Shown: positions 8,503 to 17,138 of the stretch, one piece after another
Position numbering within the stretch: position 1 is the stretch's first letter
How the letters are laid out: the number at the start of each line of letters is the position of its first letter
From: Gemmatimonadota bacterium
Lineage (GTDB): Bacteria; Gemmatimonadota; Gemmatimonadetes; Longimicrobiales; Gaopeijiaceae
Direction of reading: 5' to 3'
Assembly (NCBI GenBank): GCA_007121775.1
Contig: SKJY01000118.1
Span: 1-38,195, forward strand
Length of the DNA: 38,195 nucleotides
The notes under the pieces: generated by a model
Told to the model about the DNA's origin: nothing
What the model saw: only the letters and a program-made list of their open reading frames with translations
Database searches by the model: none
Position numbers and translations under genes: made by a program

Positions 8503-9709
8503 ACGCAGCGGGATGCCTGAGCCTGAACTCTCCACAGAAGTCCTGGAATGTCGGATCCTGGTGGTGGACGACGAGGCCGCCAACGTTCGGGTCCTGGAGC
8601 GGCTCCTGAACCGGGCAGGCTTTTCCGAGGTGCGGACCCTCACCGATCCGCGGGTGACCATGCGCACCTTCGAGACCTTCGAGCCGGACCTGCTCCTACT
8701 GGATCTCCACATGCCTTGGATCGACGGGTTCGGGATCCTGGAGATGCTTCGGGAGCGGATTCCGCAGGAGGAGTATTTCCCCATCCTGGTCTTGACCGGC
8801 GACCTGAGCGAGGAGGTCCAGGACGAGGCCCTCTCCATGGGAGCCCGGGACTTCCTCACCAAGCCCTTCAACACGTCCGAGGTGCTCCTCCGCATCCAGA
8901 ATCTGCTGGAGACCCGGGTCCTCCACCTCCGCCTGCAGCGCCACAACCGGACGTTGGAAGAGCGGGTCCAGCAGCGCACCCGGGACCTGGCGGAGGCTCA
9001 GGTGGAAATTCTGCACCGTCTGGCGCTGGCGGCGGAATACCGGGATGACCTCACCGGGCGCCATGCCGAGCGGGTGGGGCTTCTCTCGGCGCTCATCGGG
9101 AGGGAGCTCGGACTCCCTGAAGACGAGGTGCGTCTTTTGCGCAGGGCGGCCACCCTCCACGATGTAGGAAAGATCGGGGTGTCGGATTCCATCCTCATGA
9201 AGCCGGGGCCCCTCACCGATCGGGAATTCTCCACCATGCAGCGGCACACGGATATCGGGGAACGGATCCTTTCGGGGAGCCGCTTCCCCCTCCTGCAGAT
9301 GGCTGCGGAGGTGGCCACGTCACACCACGAGTGGTGGAACGGCGGGGGATACGGGAAGGGGCTCTCCGGTCCGGAGATTCCCCTCACGGGCCGGATTGTG
9401 GCCGTGGCCGACGTCTTCGATTCGCTGAGCCACGAGCGACCCTACAAACGGGCCTTCACCCGGGAAGAGACGCTGGGTTACGTCCGTGCCGGTGCGGGAA
9501 AGCAGTTCGACCCCGGGGTGGTGGAGGCCTTCTTCCGGTTGGTGGACCAGGGGTTGGTGGACCGTCTCGACTCGCTCCTGGCTGAGCCGCCGGCGGAGCT
9601 TCCCAGCCCCTCGGTCTTCCGGACGCCGGGAGCGGTGGCTCTCAGTGAGCCGGCACCGTCCTCCCCCGAGCCCAGCTCCGCAGTGCCTGGATCCGCTCCG
9701 CCGCGGTGA
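8495..9709 (+). CDS. Response regulator with HD-GYP-type output domain (RpfG-like)
   Basis: An N-terminal receiver domain (about 18-138) has the acidic pair in VVDDE, phospho-acceptor Asp70 in LLLDLHMP, Thr101 and Lys123. A coiled-coil linker (about 145-175) leads to an HD-GYP domain (about 172-365) with HDVGK (His222-Asp223) and the downstream HHEWWNGGGYGKGL. HD-GYP enzymes degrade cyclic di-GMP. The signature tripeptide here is GYG rather than GYP (residues 285-287), so activity or partner binding may differ. The tail past 375 is Pro/Ser/Ala-rich and probably disordered. It overlaps the upstream deacylase by eight bases and the convergent AAA gene by 68. No histidine kinase is encoded nearby. 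Confidence 0.88.
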   Translation: MSERSGMPEPELSTEVLECRILVVDDEAANVRVLERLLNRAGFSEVRTLTDPRVTMRTFETFEPDLLLLDLHMPWIDGFGILEMLRERIPQEEYFPILVLTGDLSEEVQDEALSMGARDFLTKPFNTSEVLLRIQNLLETRVLHLRLQRHNRTLEERVQQRTRDLAEAQVEILHRLALAAEYRDDLTGRHAERVGLLSALIGRELGLPEDEVRLLRRAATLHDVGKIGVSDSILMKPGPLTDREFSTMQRHTDIGERILSGSRFPLLQMAAEVATSHHEWWNGGGYGKGLSGPEIPLTGRIVAVADVFDSLSHERPYKRAFTREETLGYVRAGAGKQFDPGVVEAFFRLVDQGLVDRLDSLLAEPPAELPSPSVFRTPGAVALSEPAPSSPEPSSAVPGSAPPR

Positions 9710-11138
9710 CCGCCAGGGGGCGGGTTCGCCGGATCTCCTCCAGAAGGAGCGCGTCGTCGAAGGGTGTACCGTCGGCGAAGGCGTCGTAGAGGGCGGACAC
9801 AACCACCTGCTCCAACTCCGCGCCGGTGAAATCCCCCGCCTCCCGGGCCAGCCCCGCCAGGTCCATCCCGGAGGGATCCCGCCCCCGATTCTCCAGGTGG
9901 ATGCGCAGGATCTCGGCCCGGGTCTCCTCATCGGGGAGGTCCACGAAGAAGACCTCATCGAAGCGGCCCTTTCGTAGGAGCTCCGGGGGGAGCTGATCGA
10001 CCTGGTTGGCGGTGGCCAGAAGGAACACGGGGCCTCGCCGTTCCTGCATCCAGTTCAGGAACGATCCCAGCACCCGCCGCGATACGCCTCCATCCTGGCT
10101 GTCGCTACCGGCGGAGAAGGCCTTCTCGATCTCGTCGATCCAGAGGACCAGCGGTGCCATGTCTTCCGCCAGGCGGGTGGCGCGGCGGAGGTTCTTCTCC
10201 GTCTCGCCTATGTAGCGGTTGTAGAGGGAGGCCGGGTCCAGGCGGAGCAGGGGGAGGCGCCATGCGGTGGCGATGGCCCGGGCCGAGAGGCTCTTCCCAC
10301 TCCCTGGCACGCCGGTGAGGAGGACCCCTCGGGGGAAGTCGAGTCCGAAGGCCTTTGCCCGCTCCGGTTCCCGGATCAGTGCGGCCCGTTTCCGGAGCCA
10401 GTCCTGGAGATTCCGCAGACCTGCCACCTGCACGACGGCATCCTCCAGGGGGTAGTACTCCAGGATCCCCTCTCGCTCGATGATCCGCCGCTTCGCATCG
10501 GCCACATGCCGGAGGTCTTCCGCGGCGAGACGTCGATCTTCCAGGATGGCCCGGGTGACGATCTTCTCGGCCTCCATGATGGAGAGGCCTTGCAGGTGGT
10601 CCAGGAAACGGTCCAGTTCGGCCCGGGAGAGCGCCACATCCACATGCTTGCGTCGGGCCATGTCCCGGACCACCCGTCCCACCAGATCCCGAAGCTCCTC
10701 CCGGGAGGGAGCCGGGAGTCGGAGGGTGGACGTTCGTCCCCGCACCTGCGGCGGGAGTTCGGGGGACTCACCCACCAGCAGGAGAGCGCCCCTGGCAGCT
10801 TCCAGCGCGTCCATCGCCTCCACCAGCTTCGCCTCCAGGAGAGGAGAAGCGGGAAGGACGGACCCGAACCCCTCCAGGAGGTAGAGGGCCGGGGTGGGGG
10901 AGGCGGCGATGTGACGGAGGGCCCGCTCCGGCTCCCGGGTCTCGTAGACGGAGCCGTCCTGGTCCAGTCGGGTGAGCCCCCGGGCCCGGGTCCACCGGAA
11001 GAGGGGCAGCCCCATGCGGTCGGCAAGGTGGAGGAGGAGGGTTCGGGTGCGGGGGCGATCGTCGCTTTCCACCACCAGCAGGGGATGGCCGGACCGGATC
11101 AGGAGTTCGGCGTCGCGAAGGGGGTGCTCCAGGGGCAT
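9642..11138 (-). CDS. Ycf46-like AAA ATPase
   Basis: The 498-residue protein has an N-terminal domain starting ELLIRSGHPLLVVESDD...LFRWTRARGL, the pattern of the Ycf46 family. A classical AAA module sits at about 260-490: Walker A GVPGSGKS (276-283), pore-type loop YIGETEKNLRR, Walker B LVLWIDEIE (about 330-338), sensor ATANQ, and arginine-finger segment LLRKGRFDEVFF. It is probably a soluble hexameric remodelling ATPase. In cyanobacteria Ycf46 has been linked to inorganic-carbon responses, but its bacterial role is largely unknown. I chose the ATG at 11138 rather than the track's 11255, because the longer form overlaps the MscS gene. It follows that gene by only 11 bases, so the two are cotranscribed, and its 3' end overlaps the HD-GYP gene. 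Confidence 0.85.
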   Translation of the reverse strand: MPLEHPLRDAELLIRSGHPLLVVESDDRPRTRTLLLHLADRMGLPLFRWTRARGLTRLDQDGSVYETREPERALRHIAASPTPALYLLEGFGSVLPASPLLEAKLVEAMDALEAARGALLLVGESPELPPQVRGRTSTLRLPAPSREELRDLVGRVVRDMARRKHVDVALSRAELDRFLDHLQGLSIMEAEKIVTRAILEDRRLAAEDLRHVADAKRRIIEREGILEYYPLEDAVVQVAGLRNLQDWLRKRAALIREPERAKAFGLDFPRGVLLTGVPGSGKSLSARAIATAWRLPLLRLDPASLYNRYIGETEKNLRRATRLAEDMAPLVLWIDEIEKAFSAGSDSQDGGVSRRVLGSFLNWMQERRGPVFLLATANQVDQLPPELLRKGRFDEVFFVDLPDEETRAEILRIHLENRGRDPSGMDLAGLAREAGDFTGAELEQVVVSALYDAFADGTPFDDALLLEEIRRTRPLAVTAAERIQALRSWARGRTVPAH

Positions 11139-11149
11139 GGGGACTCCGG

Positions 11150-12103
11150 TCAGCCGGCGCGGGGCAGGCGGGATGCCGCCTCTTCCACCACCGGGTCGAA
11201 GTGGACGTCGATCTGCGGGAAGGCGATCTCGATGCCGTCTTCCTTGAGGGCCCACCAGATCGCTTCCCTCAGTGTCGACGCCAGCCCGGGGGCAGTCCAG
11301 GCGTTGTCGGACCAGATGGAGATCTGCCAGTCCACCGTGGAGTCGCCGAAGTCGGTGAGGTGGACCACGGGATCTCGATCCGCCACCCGCTCCTGGACGG
11401 AGCGGGCGGCCCGGGTGAGGCAGTCCCGGACCACTCGCATGTCTGACCCGTAGGCGACTCCCACCGCTGCGCGGATCCGGAAGAGGGGGTCGCCCAGGGT
11501 GTAGTTCTTCACCGTGGACTGCACCAGGCTGGCGTTGGGGATAATGATCTCCTCCTCGTCCCGGGTCCGACCGATGGTGGTGCGGATCCCCATCTTCAGC
11601 ACTCGGACCACCCGCCCTTCCACTTCCACGATGTCTCCGGGCTTGATGGCGCGCTCGATGAGGAGAATGAGCCCGGATACGAAGTTCTGGGCGATGTTCT
11701 GCATGGCGAAACCGAGCCCCACCGCGAAGATGGCACCGGCGGCGAAGAGAGCGCTGAGGCTTATCCCCATGGTCTCCAGGGCAATCCCCAGCCCGATGGC
11801 CATGACGGCGTAGTGGAGGAGCCGTTTGGTGATGGCGGTGGTCCCTATGTCGTCCACGCCCCTGGCCCGGAACCCCTTGTCCACCGCCCGCTGCAGGAAG
11901 CTCGAGAGGGTCCAGGTGGCGATGAGGAGAAGGCCCACCGTGAAGATGAGCATGAGGTTGATGGGGGTGCCGCTCAGTTCGAAGAGCTCGAAGGAGATGA
12001 CCCGCTGGACGAGTTCGAAGAGCCCGCCCAGGCCGAGTTCCTCTCCGATTCCCTCCAACGTACCGGTCTGCTCCTGCAGGGGAGGTGGGGTGGGGGTGCT
12101 CAT
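11150..12103 (-). CDS. Small-conductance mechanosensitive channel (MscS family)
   Basis: The 317-residue inner-membrane channel has three predicted helices: about 36-58 (NLMLIFTVGLLLIATWTLSSFL), about 78-100, and the glycine/alanine-rich pore helix AAGAIFAVGLGFAMQNIAQNFVSGLILL. The MscS beta domain IKPGDIVEVEGRVVRVLKMGIRTT...IIIPNASLVQSTVKNYT follows. The C-terminal alpha/beta domain ends at IDVHFDPV. These channels release osmolytes under hypo-osmotic shock. The start at ATG 12103 is supported by GAAGGAG about nine bases upstream; the track's start at 12151 lacks such a site. It lies between the aminotransferase and the Ycf46-like ATPase in one minus-strand unit. Confidence 0.9.
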   Translation of the reverse strand: MSTPTPPPLQEQTGTLEGIGEELGLGGLFELVQRVISFELFELSGTPINLMLIFTVGLLLIATWTLSSFLQRAVDKGFRARGVDDIGTTAITKRLLHYAVMAIGLGIALETMGISLSALFAAGAIFAVGLGFAMQNIAQNFVSGLILLIERAIKPGDIVEVEGRVVRVLKMGIRTTIGRTRDEEEIIIPNASLVQSTVKNYTLGDPLFRIRAAVGVAYGSDMRVVRDCLTRAARSVQERVADRDPVVHLTDFGDSTVDWQISIWSDNAWTAPGLASTLREAIWWALKEDGIEIAFPQIDVHFDPVVEEAASRLPRAG

Positions 12104-12181
12104 GGTCAGGACTCCTTCAGAGGAGGTGGGGACGGGACGCTCGTGGTTCATGCGCCGGTGAGGGAGGTTGGGTGGGGCGGC

Positions 12182-13327
12182 TCATGCTCTCTCGTTTTCC
12201 ATACGGTGGAAGAGGGCCTCAACCCGGGCGAGCCCCGCATCCAACTCGTCCCGAGGTGGACCGAAGCCGACGCGGATGGTCCCTTCCACCCCGAACTGGG
12301 CACCGGGGACTACCAGGACGCTCTCTTCGACCCGGAGGCGCTCGGCCACCTCGCCGGAGGGGGTTGTGCCCCGGTAGCGGAGGAAGGCGATGGCGCCGGC
12401 ATCCGGGGGGTGATAGCTGAACCGGTCGTCCTGCTCGGCGACCCACTGGGCCATCCGTTCCCGGTTGGCGGCGATGATCTCCCGAGTGCGGGTCAGGATC
12501 CGACTTCGCACCGTGGGCTCCAGCGCCACGGTAGCCAGGCGGTCCGAGAGGGTGGAGGGAGTGATGGTGGTGTAGTCGGTGCGAGACCAGAGGTCGTCGG
12601 CCAGCTCCGGGTTCGCCACGGCCCAGCCCACCCGGAGGCCCGGAAGTCCGTAGGCCTTGGAAAGGGACTGGGTCACCACCACCCGAGAGGCGGTGCCGTG
12701 GAAGGAGGGAGTGGTGACGCCGTCGGCCTCGGCCCCGGAGTATACCTCGTCGGCTACGATCCAGGCCCCGTGGTGCTCGGCGTGGGCGGCGATGGCGGCG
12801 CGGCGCTCCGGGTCCACGCGGATCCCGGTGGGGTTGCCGGGGTTCGTGATGAGGAGTGCCCGGGCCCCTGCCTCGAAGGCCCGGCGGACGTCATCCGGGT
12901 CCGGCTGCCAGCGCTCCTCCTCCTGGAGGTGGATCTCATGGAGGGTGCCCCCCAGGTTCCGGACCATGCCCGGGATCTGCATGTAGGTGGGGAGGATGGC
13001 CGCCCAGTCGCTTCCTTCCTCCAGGAGGCGCCAGAGGGTGACGAAGTTCGCCTCCGCACCACCCACCGTGACCAGGACCGAGTCGGGGCCGGCGCCCGGG
13101 TAGAGGGCGGCGATCCGCTCCCGGAGGAGGTCGGAGCCATTGCTTTGTCCGTAGACGTGGCGGATGTCCAGGAAAGCCTCCTCCACGGCCCGGCCTTCCT
13201 CTCCGGCCATGGCCAGGAGTTCCCGGGTGGAAAGGGGGTGGACGCCGGATTCGGAGAGGTTGAAGCGGACCCGGTGCTCATGGGTCGACTGCCACCGCTC
13301 CATCTCGAAGGGGAAGAATGCGGTCAT
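12182..13327 (-). CDS. Class I/II pyridoxal-phosphate aminotransferase
   Basis: This is a 381-residue fold-type I PLP enzyme. VTVGGAEANFVTLWRLL forms the phosphate-binding helix region, and TNPGNPTGIRVD is the conserved substrate/PLP loop. IVADEVYSGAE holds the PLP-ring aspartate and tyrosine, and SLSKAYGLPGLRVGW contains the Schiff-base lysine. FGPPRDELDAGLARV near the end follows the usual carboxylate-binding arginine (IRVGFG). Substrate specificity cannot be read. The ORF track starts at 13417; I take ATG 13327 because the extra 30 residues are a Pro/Arg-rich shadow. MERWQSTHEHRVRFNLSESGV marks the true N-terminal region, and ATG 13303 is an alternative. It heads the minus-strand unit with mscS and the AAA gene. 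Confidence 0.85.
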   Translation of the reverse strand: MTAFFPFEMERWQSTHEHRVRFNLSESGVHPLSTRELLAMAGEEGRAVEEAFLDIRHVYGQSNGSDLLRERIAALYPGAGPDSVLVTVGGAEANFVTLWRLLEEGSDWAAILPTYMQIPGMVRNLGGTLHEIHLQEEERWQPDPDDVRRAFEAGARALLITNPGNPTGIRVDPERRAAIAAHAEHHGAWIVADEVYSGAEADGVTTPSFHGTASRVVVTQSLSKAYGLPGLRVGWAVANPELADDLWSRTDYTTITPSTLSDRLATVALEPTVRSRILTRTREIIAANRERMAQWVAEQDDRFSYHPPDAGAIAFLRYRGTTPSGEVAERLRVEESVLVVPGAQFGVEGTIRVGFGPPRDELDAGLARVEALFHRMENERA

Positions 13328-13442
13328 TGGGGTGTGTGGGGTTCGAGGGAGGGGGGGAGGGGACGGCCACTCAGCCGCTCCCGGCGGGATCGTACCCCGG
13401 CGTTCCGGGGGCGGCAAGCCTTTCTTGGAGGGCGTCCTTCGC

Positions 13443-13448
13443 TATACT
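13443..13448 (+). promoter_or_regulatory. Possible -10 element upstream of the phosphoglycerate mutase gene
   Basis: TATACT is the best -10 hexamer in the 281-base divergent gap between the aminotransferase and apgM. The matching -35 is poor (TTTCTT at 13421-13426, 16-base spacing), and TTGGAG at 13425 is only 12 bases away. The start of translation is 160 bases downstream. Apart from this hexamer I see no gene or clear regulatory site in the gap. Confidence 0.3.
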
Positions 13449-13608
13449 GAAGGCCGGGTTGCGGGTCCCATTGCCGCCGTTCCCATCCGTCGGCCGCCGA
13501 GTCTGTTTCGGGGAAGGAGCCGCCTCCCTGCCTGCTGGCGATGGGGGTGTTCTGAGCCTCCACGATCCCACTCATTCTATCAGATTCCAGCCCGGAGCGA
13601 CGCCGACC

Positions 13609-14829
13609 ATGCCCTCTGCCAGGATCCCCGATGACCTCGTGAAGTCCGGTGGTGGCCGGATCGTGCTGGTGGTGTTGGACGGACTCGGGGGGCTGCCCCA
13701 CCCGGAGTCCGGTCTGACGGAGCTCGAGGCCGCCCGCACCCCGAATCTGGATGCCCTGGCCGCCCGCTCCTCCCTGGGGATGCTGCTCCCGGTGGCACCC
13801 GGGGTGACACCGGGGAGCGGGCCCGGCCACCTGGCCCTCTTCGGGTACGATCCCCTTGAGACGGTCATCGGCCGGGGGGCCCTGAGCGCGCTGGGGGTCG
13901 GATTCGAGCTGGAGGCCGGTGACCTGGCGGTCCGGTTGAATCTGGCCACCCTGGACGAGGAGGGGCGGGTGGTGGATCGGCGGGCCGGGCGCCCCTCCGA
14001 CGAGGTGGGGCGGGCGGCGGTGGAGCGGCTCCGGGACGGGCTCCGGGAGGGTGTGGAGCTCCCGGAGGGCGGGGAGATCTTCGTGGAGCACGAGAAGGAG
14101 CACCGAGCGGTGCTCATCCTCCGGGCCCCGGGCCTCGACGACCGCCTCCGGGACACGGACCCGCAGACGGAAGGGGTGGAGCCGAACGCTCCTGAAGCGC
14201 AGGACCCGGCGGCGGAGGACGCGTCCCGGATCCTCGCTCGGGTGCTGAGGCGGGCCCGGGAGATCCTGAGCGACGGAGATCCCATCAGCGGCGTGCTAGC
14301 CCGGGGATACGCCGTGCATCAGGGCCTCAAGGGGCTCGACGAGCGCTTCGGCCTGAGGGGAGTGGCCATTGCCCGCTACCCCATGTACCGGGGGGTGGCC
14401 CGCTTGGTGGGGATGGAGATCGCCGGCCCTCCCTCCTCCGATGAGGAGGCGGTGGAGCTTCTGGGCCGCGGGCTCGAGGACTACGACTTCCACTTCCTCC
14501 ATCACAAGGCTCCGGATGCCCGGGGAGAGGATGGGGATTTCGATGCCAAGGTGGCCTCCATCGAGGCGGCGGACCGGTGGATGGAGGGGGTAGCGGCGCT
14601 GGAGCCCGACGTCCTGGTGGTCACCGGGGACCACAGCACCCCGGCTGCCATGGCGTACCACTCGTGGCACTCGGTTCCGGTCCTTATCCAGTCCCGTTGG
14701 GCCCGCCCCTCGGCGAAGACGTTCGGGGAGACCGCGTGTCGCGCCGGGGATCTGGGCATCCTGGAGGCACGCCACCTCATGGCCCTCTGCCTGGCTCACG
14801 CCGGGCGACTGGAGAAGTTCGGTGCTTGA
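13609..14829 (+). CDS. apgM: 2,3-bisphosphoglycerate-independent phosphoglycerate mutase, archaeal type
   Basis: The enzyme interconverts 3- and 2-phosphoglycerate in glycolysis and belongs to the alkaline-phosphatase superfamily. The 406-residue length matches ApgM and is shorter than GpmI. The metal/nucleophile motif VLVVLDGLGGLP opens the protein, where the archaeal type has DGxGD. ARTPNLDALAARSSLGMLLPVAPGVTPGSGPGHLALFGYDP contains the conserved serine-glycine segment, and YDFHFLHHKAPDARGEDGDFDAKV and LVVTGDHSTPAAMAYHSWHSVPVLI give the late metal ligands. The track's start at 13318 is far upstream; ATG 13609 with GGAG 11 bases before it starts just ahead of the first conserved strand. The stop overlaps the next TPR gene by eight bases. 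Confidence 0.9.
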   Translation: MPSARIPDDLVKSGGGRIVLVVLDGLGGLPHPESGLTELEAARTPNLDALAARSSLGMLLPVAPGVTPGSGPGHLALFGYDPLETVIGRGALSALGVGFELEAGDLAVRLNLATLDEEGRVVDRRAGRPSDEVGRAAVERLRDGLREGVELPEGGEIFVEHEKEHRAVLILRAPGLDDRLRDTDPQTEGVEPNAPEAQDPAAEDASRILARVLRRAREILSDGDPISGVLARGYAVHQGLKGLDERFGLRGVAIARYPMYRGVARLVGMEIAGPPSSDEEAVELLGRGLEDYDFHFLHHKAPDARGEDGDFDAKVASIEAADRWMEGVAALEPDVLVVTGDHSTPAAMAYHSWHSVPVLIQSRWARPSAKTFGETACRAGDLGILEARHLMALCLAHAGRLEKFGA

Positions 14830-15700
14830 TCCGAACGGACCGGAGATCCGGGTCCCGGACGACGCCGAAGAGGCGGTTCTCCAGCGCACCCTGGAGATGG
14901 CCAGGGACGGAGAGTGGGATCAGGCTGTGGACCGGCTCCGGGATGCCCTGTCCGACCACCCGGAGAGCCCGTACATCCTGTGCTGGCTCGGGGTGGCGGA
15001 GCGTGAGTTGGGGCTGGAAGGGATTGCCTACGAGCGGTTCAAGCGGGCGCTGGCGTTGGAGCCTCAGGATCCGGTTCTCCTGACCACGGTGGGAAATGCC
15101 CTGGCCCGCTTCGACGATCCCGAGGCCGAGGCGGCGCTGCGGACGGCGGCCATGATCGCACCCCAGTCGGCACCGGCGCGGTGTGCCTATGGGGCCTACC
15201 TCTCCCGGGAGGGGATGTTGGACCGAGCGGTTGAAGAGTTGGAAGCGGCCCTCCGCCTGGAGCCGGCCGATCCCCTGGTGCATCTGGAGTTGGGGGTGGT
15301 CAGGGCGCTCGAGGGGGAGATGACCGCGGCGGCCCACTTCTTCGGACAGGCGGCGGAGTTGACACCGGACGACGGGTGGGCCCACATCCTCCTGGGGCTC
15401 GCCTGGGTTGAGCTGGAGGAGATGGAAGAGGCGGCGCGGGCGCTGGAGGAAGGGGCCCGCCTCCGGCCGGATGATCTGGAGGCCCAACTCCTGGCCGCGC
15501 TGGTCCTGGCTATTCGGGAGCGGCACTCGGAGGCCCTGGAGATGCTGGAGCGGGCCCGGCTCCGGGCGACGGAGGTGGATGAGGCCCTGGTCCTGGAGGT
15601 GGAGGACCTCCTGGAGGATCCTGGCGGGGCGGCCCGGCGCTTTCTGCTCCGCACCCTGGCGCCGTCGTCGTTCCGGGAACGGCTGGTCCAGCATCCCTGA
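14822..15700 (+). CDS. Soluble TPR-repeat protein
   Basis: The protein is 292 residues with no signal peptide or membrane segment. At least six tetratricopeptide-like helical hairpins are visible between about 15 and 260, for example CWLGVAERELGLEGIAYERFKRALALEPQD, AYGAYLSREGMLDRAVEELEAALRLEPAD and HILLGLAWVELEEMEEAARALEEGARLRPDD. It probably acts as a cytoplasmic scaffold. The GTG start lies inside the end of the phosphoglycerate mutase gene (8-base overlap), so its translation is likely coupled. A partner cannot be named from sequence. Confidence 0.82.
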   Translation: MLDPNGPEIRVPDDAEEAVLQRTLEMARDGEWDQAVDRLRDALSDHPESPYILCWLGVAERELGLEGIAYERFKRALALEPQDPVLLTTVGNALARFDDPEAEAALRTAAMIAPQSAPARCAYGAYLSREGMLDRAVEELEAALRLEPADPLVHLELGVVRALEGEMTAAAHFFGQAAELTPDDGWAHILLGLAWVELEEMEEAARALEEGARLRPDDLEAQLLAALVLAIRERHSEALEMLERARLRATEVDEALVLEVEDLLEDPGGAARRFLLRTLAPSSFRERLVQHP

Positions 15701-15866
15701 TCCTCGGCGGAACCCCGGTGCCCCGTCGGGGTGCCCAGTGAGACATCCCTGGGGACGTCCGGTGCACAACGGTAGGGCTGCCCCGCAGCACACCCTCCGG
15801 GCTGGTTGGTAGCTACCGCCCGGGATCCCCAGCGGCACATCGTCGACCCCCACCGCCAGAGGCTTC
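15701..15866. other. Intergenic region before the M16 operon
   Basis: There is no ORF of interest in these 166 bases. The gap holds a perfect 10-base palindrome, GGTAGCTACC (15808-15817), about 50 bases before the M16 start. It could be an operator half-way into the leader, but no promoter hexamers are convincing. Confidence 0.3.
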
Positions 15867-17138
15867 GTGCTCTCCTTCTCCTTCGAACGACATACCCTGG
15901 ACAACGGTCTCACCGTGATCCTGGCCCCGGATCGGGCAGTGCCTGTGGTAGCGCTGAACCTGTGGTACGGGGTGGGATCCCGGAACGAGCGGCCGGGGCG
16001 GACCGGGTTCGCTCATCTCTTCGAGCACATGATGTTCCAGGGGTCGGCCCACGTCCCCAAGAACCGGCACTTCGAGTTGGTGGAGGGCGCAGGGGGATCG
16101 CTGAACGCCACCACCTGGTTCGACCGGACGAACTACTTCGAGACCCTCCCCTCCCACCATCTGGATCTGGCGCTCTGGCTTGAGTCGGACCGGATGGGTT
16201 GGCTCCTTCCGGCCATGACCCAGGAGAAGCTGGACAACCAGCGGGACGTGGTGCTGAATGAGCGTCGGGAGCGTTACGAGAACCAGCCCTACGGAGACTG
16301 GGACGAGCGGCTCCAGCGCATGGTCTTCCCGGAAGATCATCCCTATCACCACACCGTCATTGGCTCCGCGGAGGATATCGCGGCGGCGGATCTGGATGAC
16401 GTGGCCGAGTTCTTCCAGGTCTACTACGCCCCCAACAACGCTGTGCTCACCCTTACCGGCGATCTGGATCCGGCTCTGGCGCTGGATCGGGTCCGGGAGT
16501 ACTTCGGCGAGATCCCCCGGGGCGACCAGGTCCCACCCATCCCCGGGCGCCTGGATCCGGGAGAGCGGATCGGCGGAACGGTGCGGGAGACGGTGCGGGC
16601 CAGGATTCCCCTCCCCCGGGTGTACCTGGGGTCCAGGGTTCCGCCCTTCACCGTCGATGACTTCTACGCCGCCGATGTGGCCACCTCCGTCCTATCCGAC
16701 GGACGGGCCTCTCGCCTCTACGAGCGGCTGGTGCGGGAGCGGGGGATCGCCAAGGATGTGGTTTCCTACGCCTTTCCCCTGGCCACGGGGCGGAGCTTCA
16801 TGATCTCGTGGATCACTGGATATCCGGAGTCCGATCCGGCTGAGTTGGAGACCGCCCTGGCGGCGGAGCTCGAGGGGTTGACCGACGTATCCGACGGAGA
16901 GGTGGAGCGGGCACTGGCGCTGGCCGAGACCCGCTTCCTTCGGCAGGTGGCACAGCTCGCTACCAGGGCTGATATGTTCAGCATGTCCGAGCAACTCCTG
17001 GGGGATGCCGGGCGGCTGAACACGGAGATGGAACGGCTCAGGGCCGTCACCCCCGCGCAGGTGCGGGACTTCGCAGAGCGATGCCTGGGAGCCGACAACC
17101 GGGCGGTCCTCACCTACCTTCCCGAAGAGGAGGCTTGA
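15867..17138 (+). CDS. M16-family zinc metallopeptidase, catalytic subunit
   Basis: This is a 423-residue pitrilysin/processing-peptidase-type protease. The inverted zinc motif HLFEH (His50, Glu53, His54) is intact. The third ligand Glu lies near residue 132 in VVLNERRERYENQPYG, the usual distance downstream. An M16 C-terminal domain follows at about 180-400 (YYAPNNAVLTLTGDLD, SRLYERLVRERGIAKDV). No signal peptide is seen from the GTG start, which is preceded by a weak AGAGG, so it may be cytoplasmic or the start may be imperfect. The next gene is the catalytically dead partner, overlapping by one base. Such pairs form heterodimers that degrade oligopeptides. Confidence 0.9.
   Translation: MLSFSFERHTLDNGLTVILAPDRAVPVVALNLWYGVGSRNERPGRTGFAHLFEHMMFQGSAHVPKNRHFELVEGAGGSLNATTWFDRTNYFETLPSHHLDLALWLESDRMGWLLPAMTQEKLDNQRDVVLNERRERYENQPYGDWDERLQRMVFPEDHPYHHTVIGSAEDIAAADLDDVAEFFQVYYAPNNAVLTLTGDLDPALALDRVREYFGEIPRGDQVPPIPGRLDPGERIGGTVRETVRARIPLPRVYLGSRVPPFTVDDFYAADVATSVLSDGRASRLYERLVRERGIAKDVVSYAFPLATGRSFMISWITGYPESDPAELETALAAELEGLTDVSDGEVERALALAETRFLRQVAQLATRADMFSMSEQLLGDAGRLNTEMERLRAVTPAQVRDFAERCLGADNRAVLTYLPEEEA

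Noticed and set aside
9642-9709. 68-base convergent overlap, the same length as the copA/membrane-protein overlap at 25568-25635
   Set aside because: The equal lengths look coincidental; the sequences are unrelated and both are simple tail-to-tail overlaps.
11813-13450. 545-codon plus-strand ORF over the mscS and aminotransferase genes
   Set aside because: It is antisense to two clear protein families; composition is Gly/Glu/Asp-rich with no motif.
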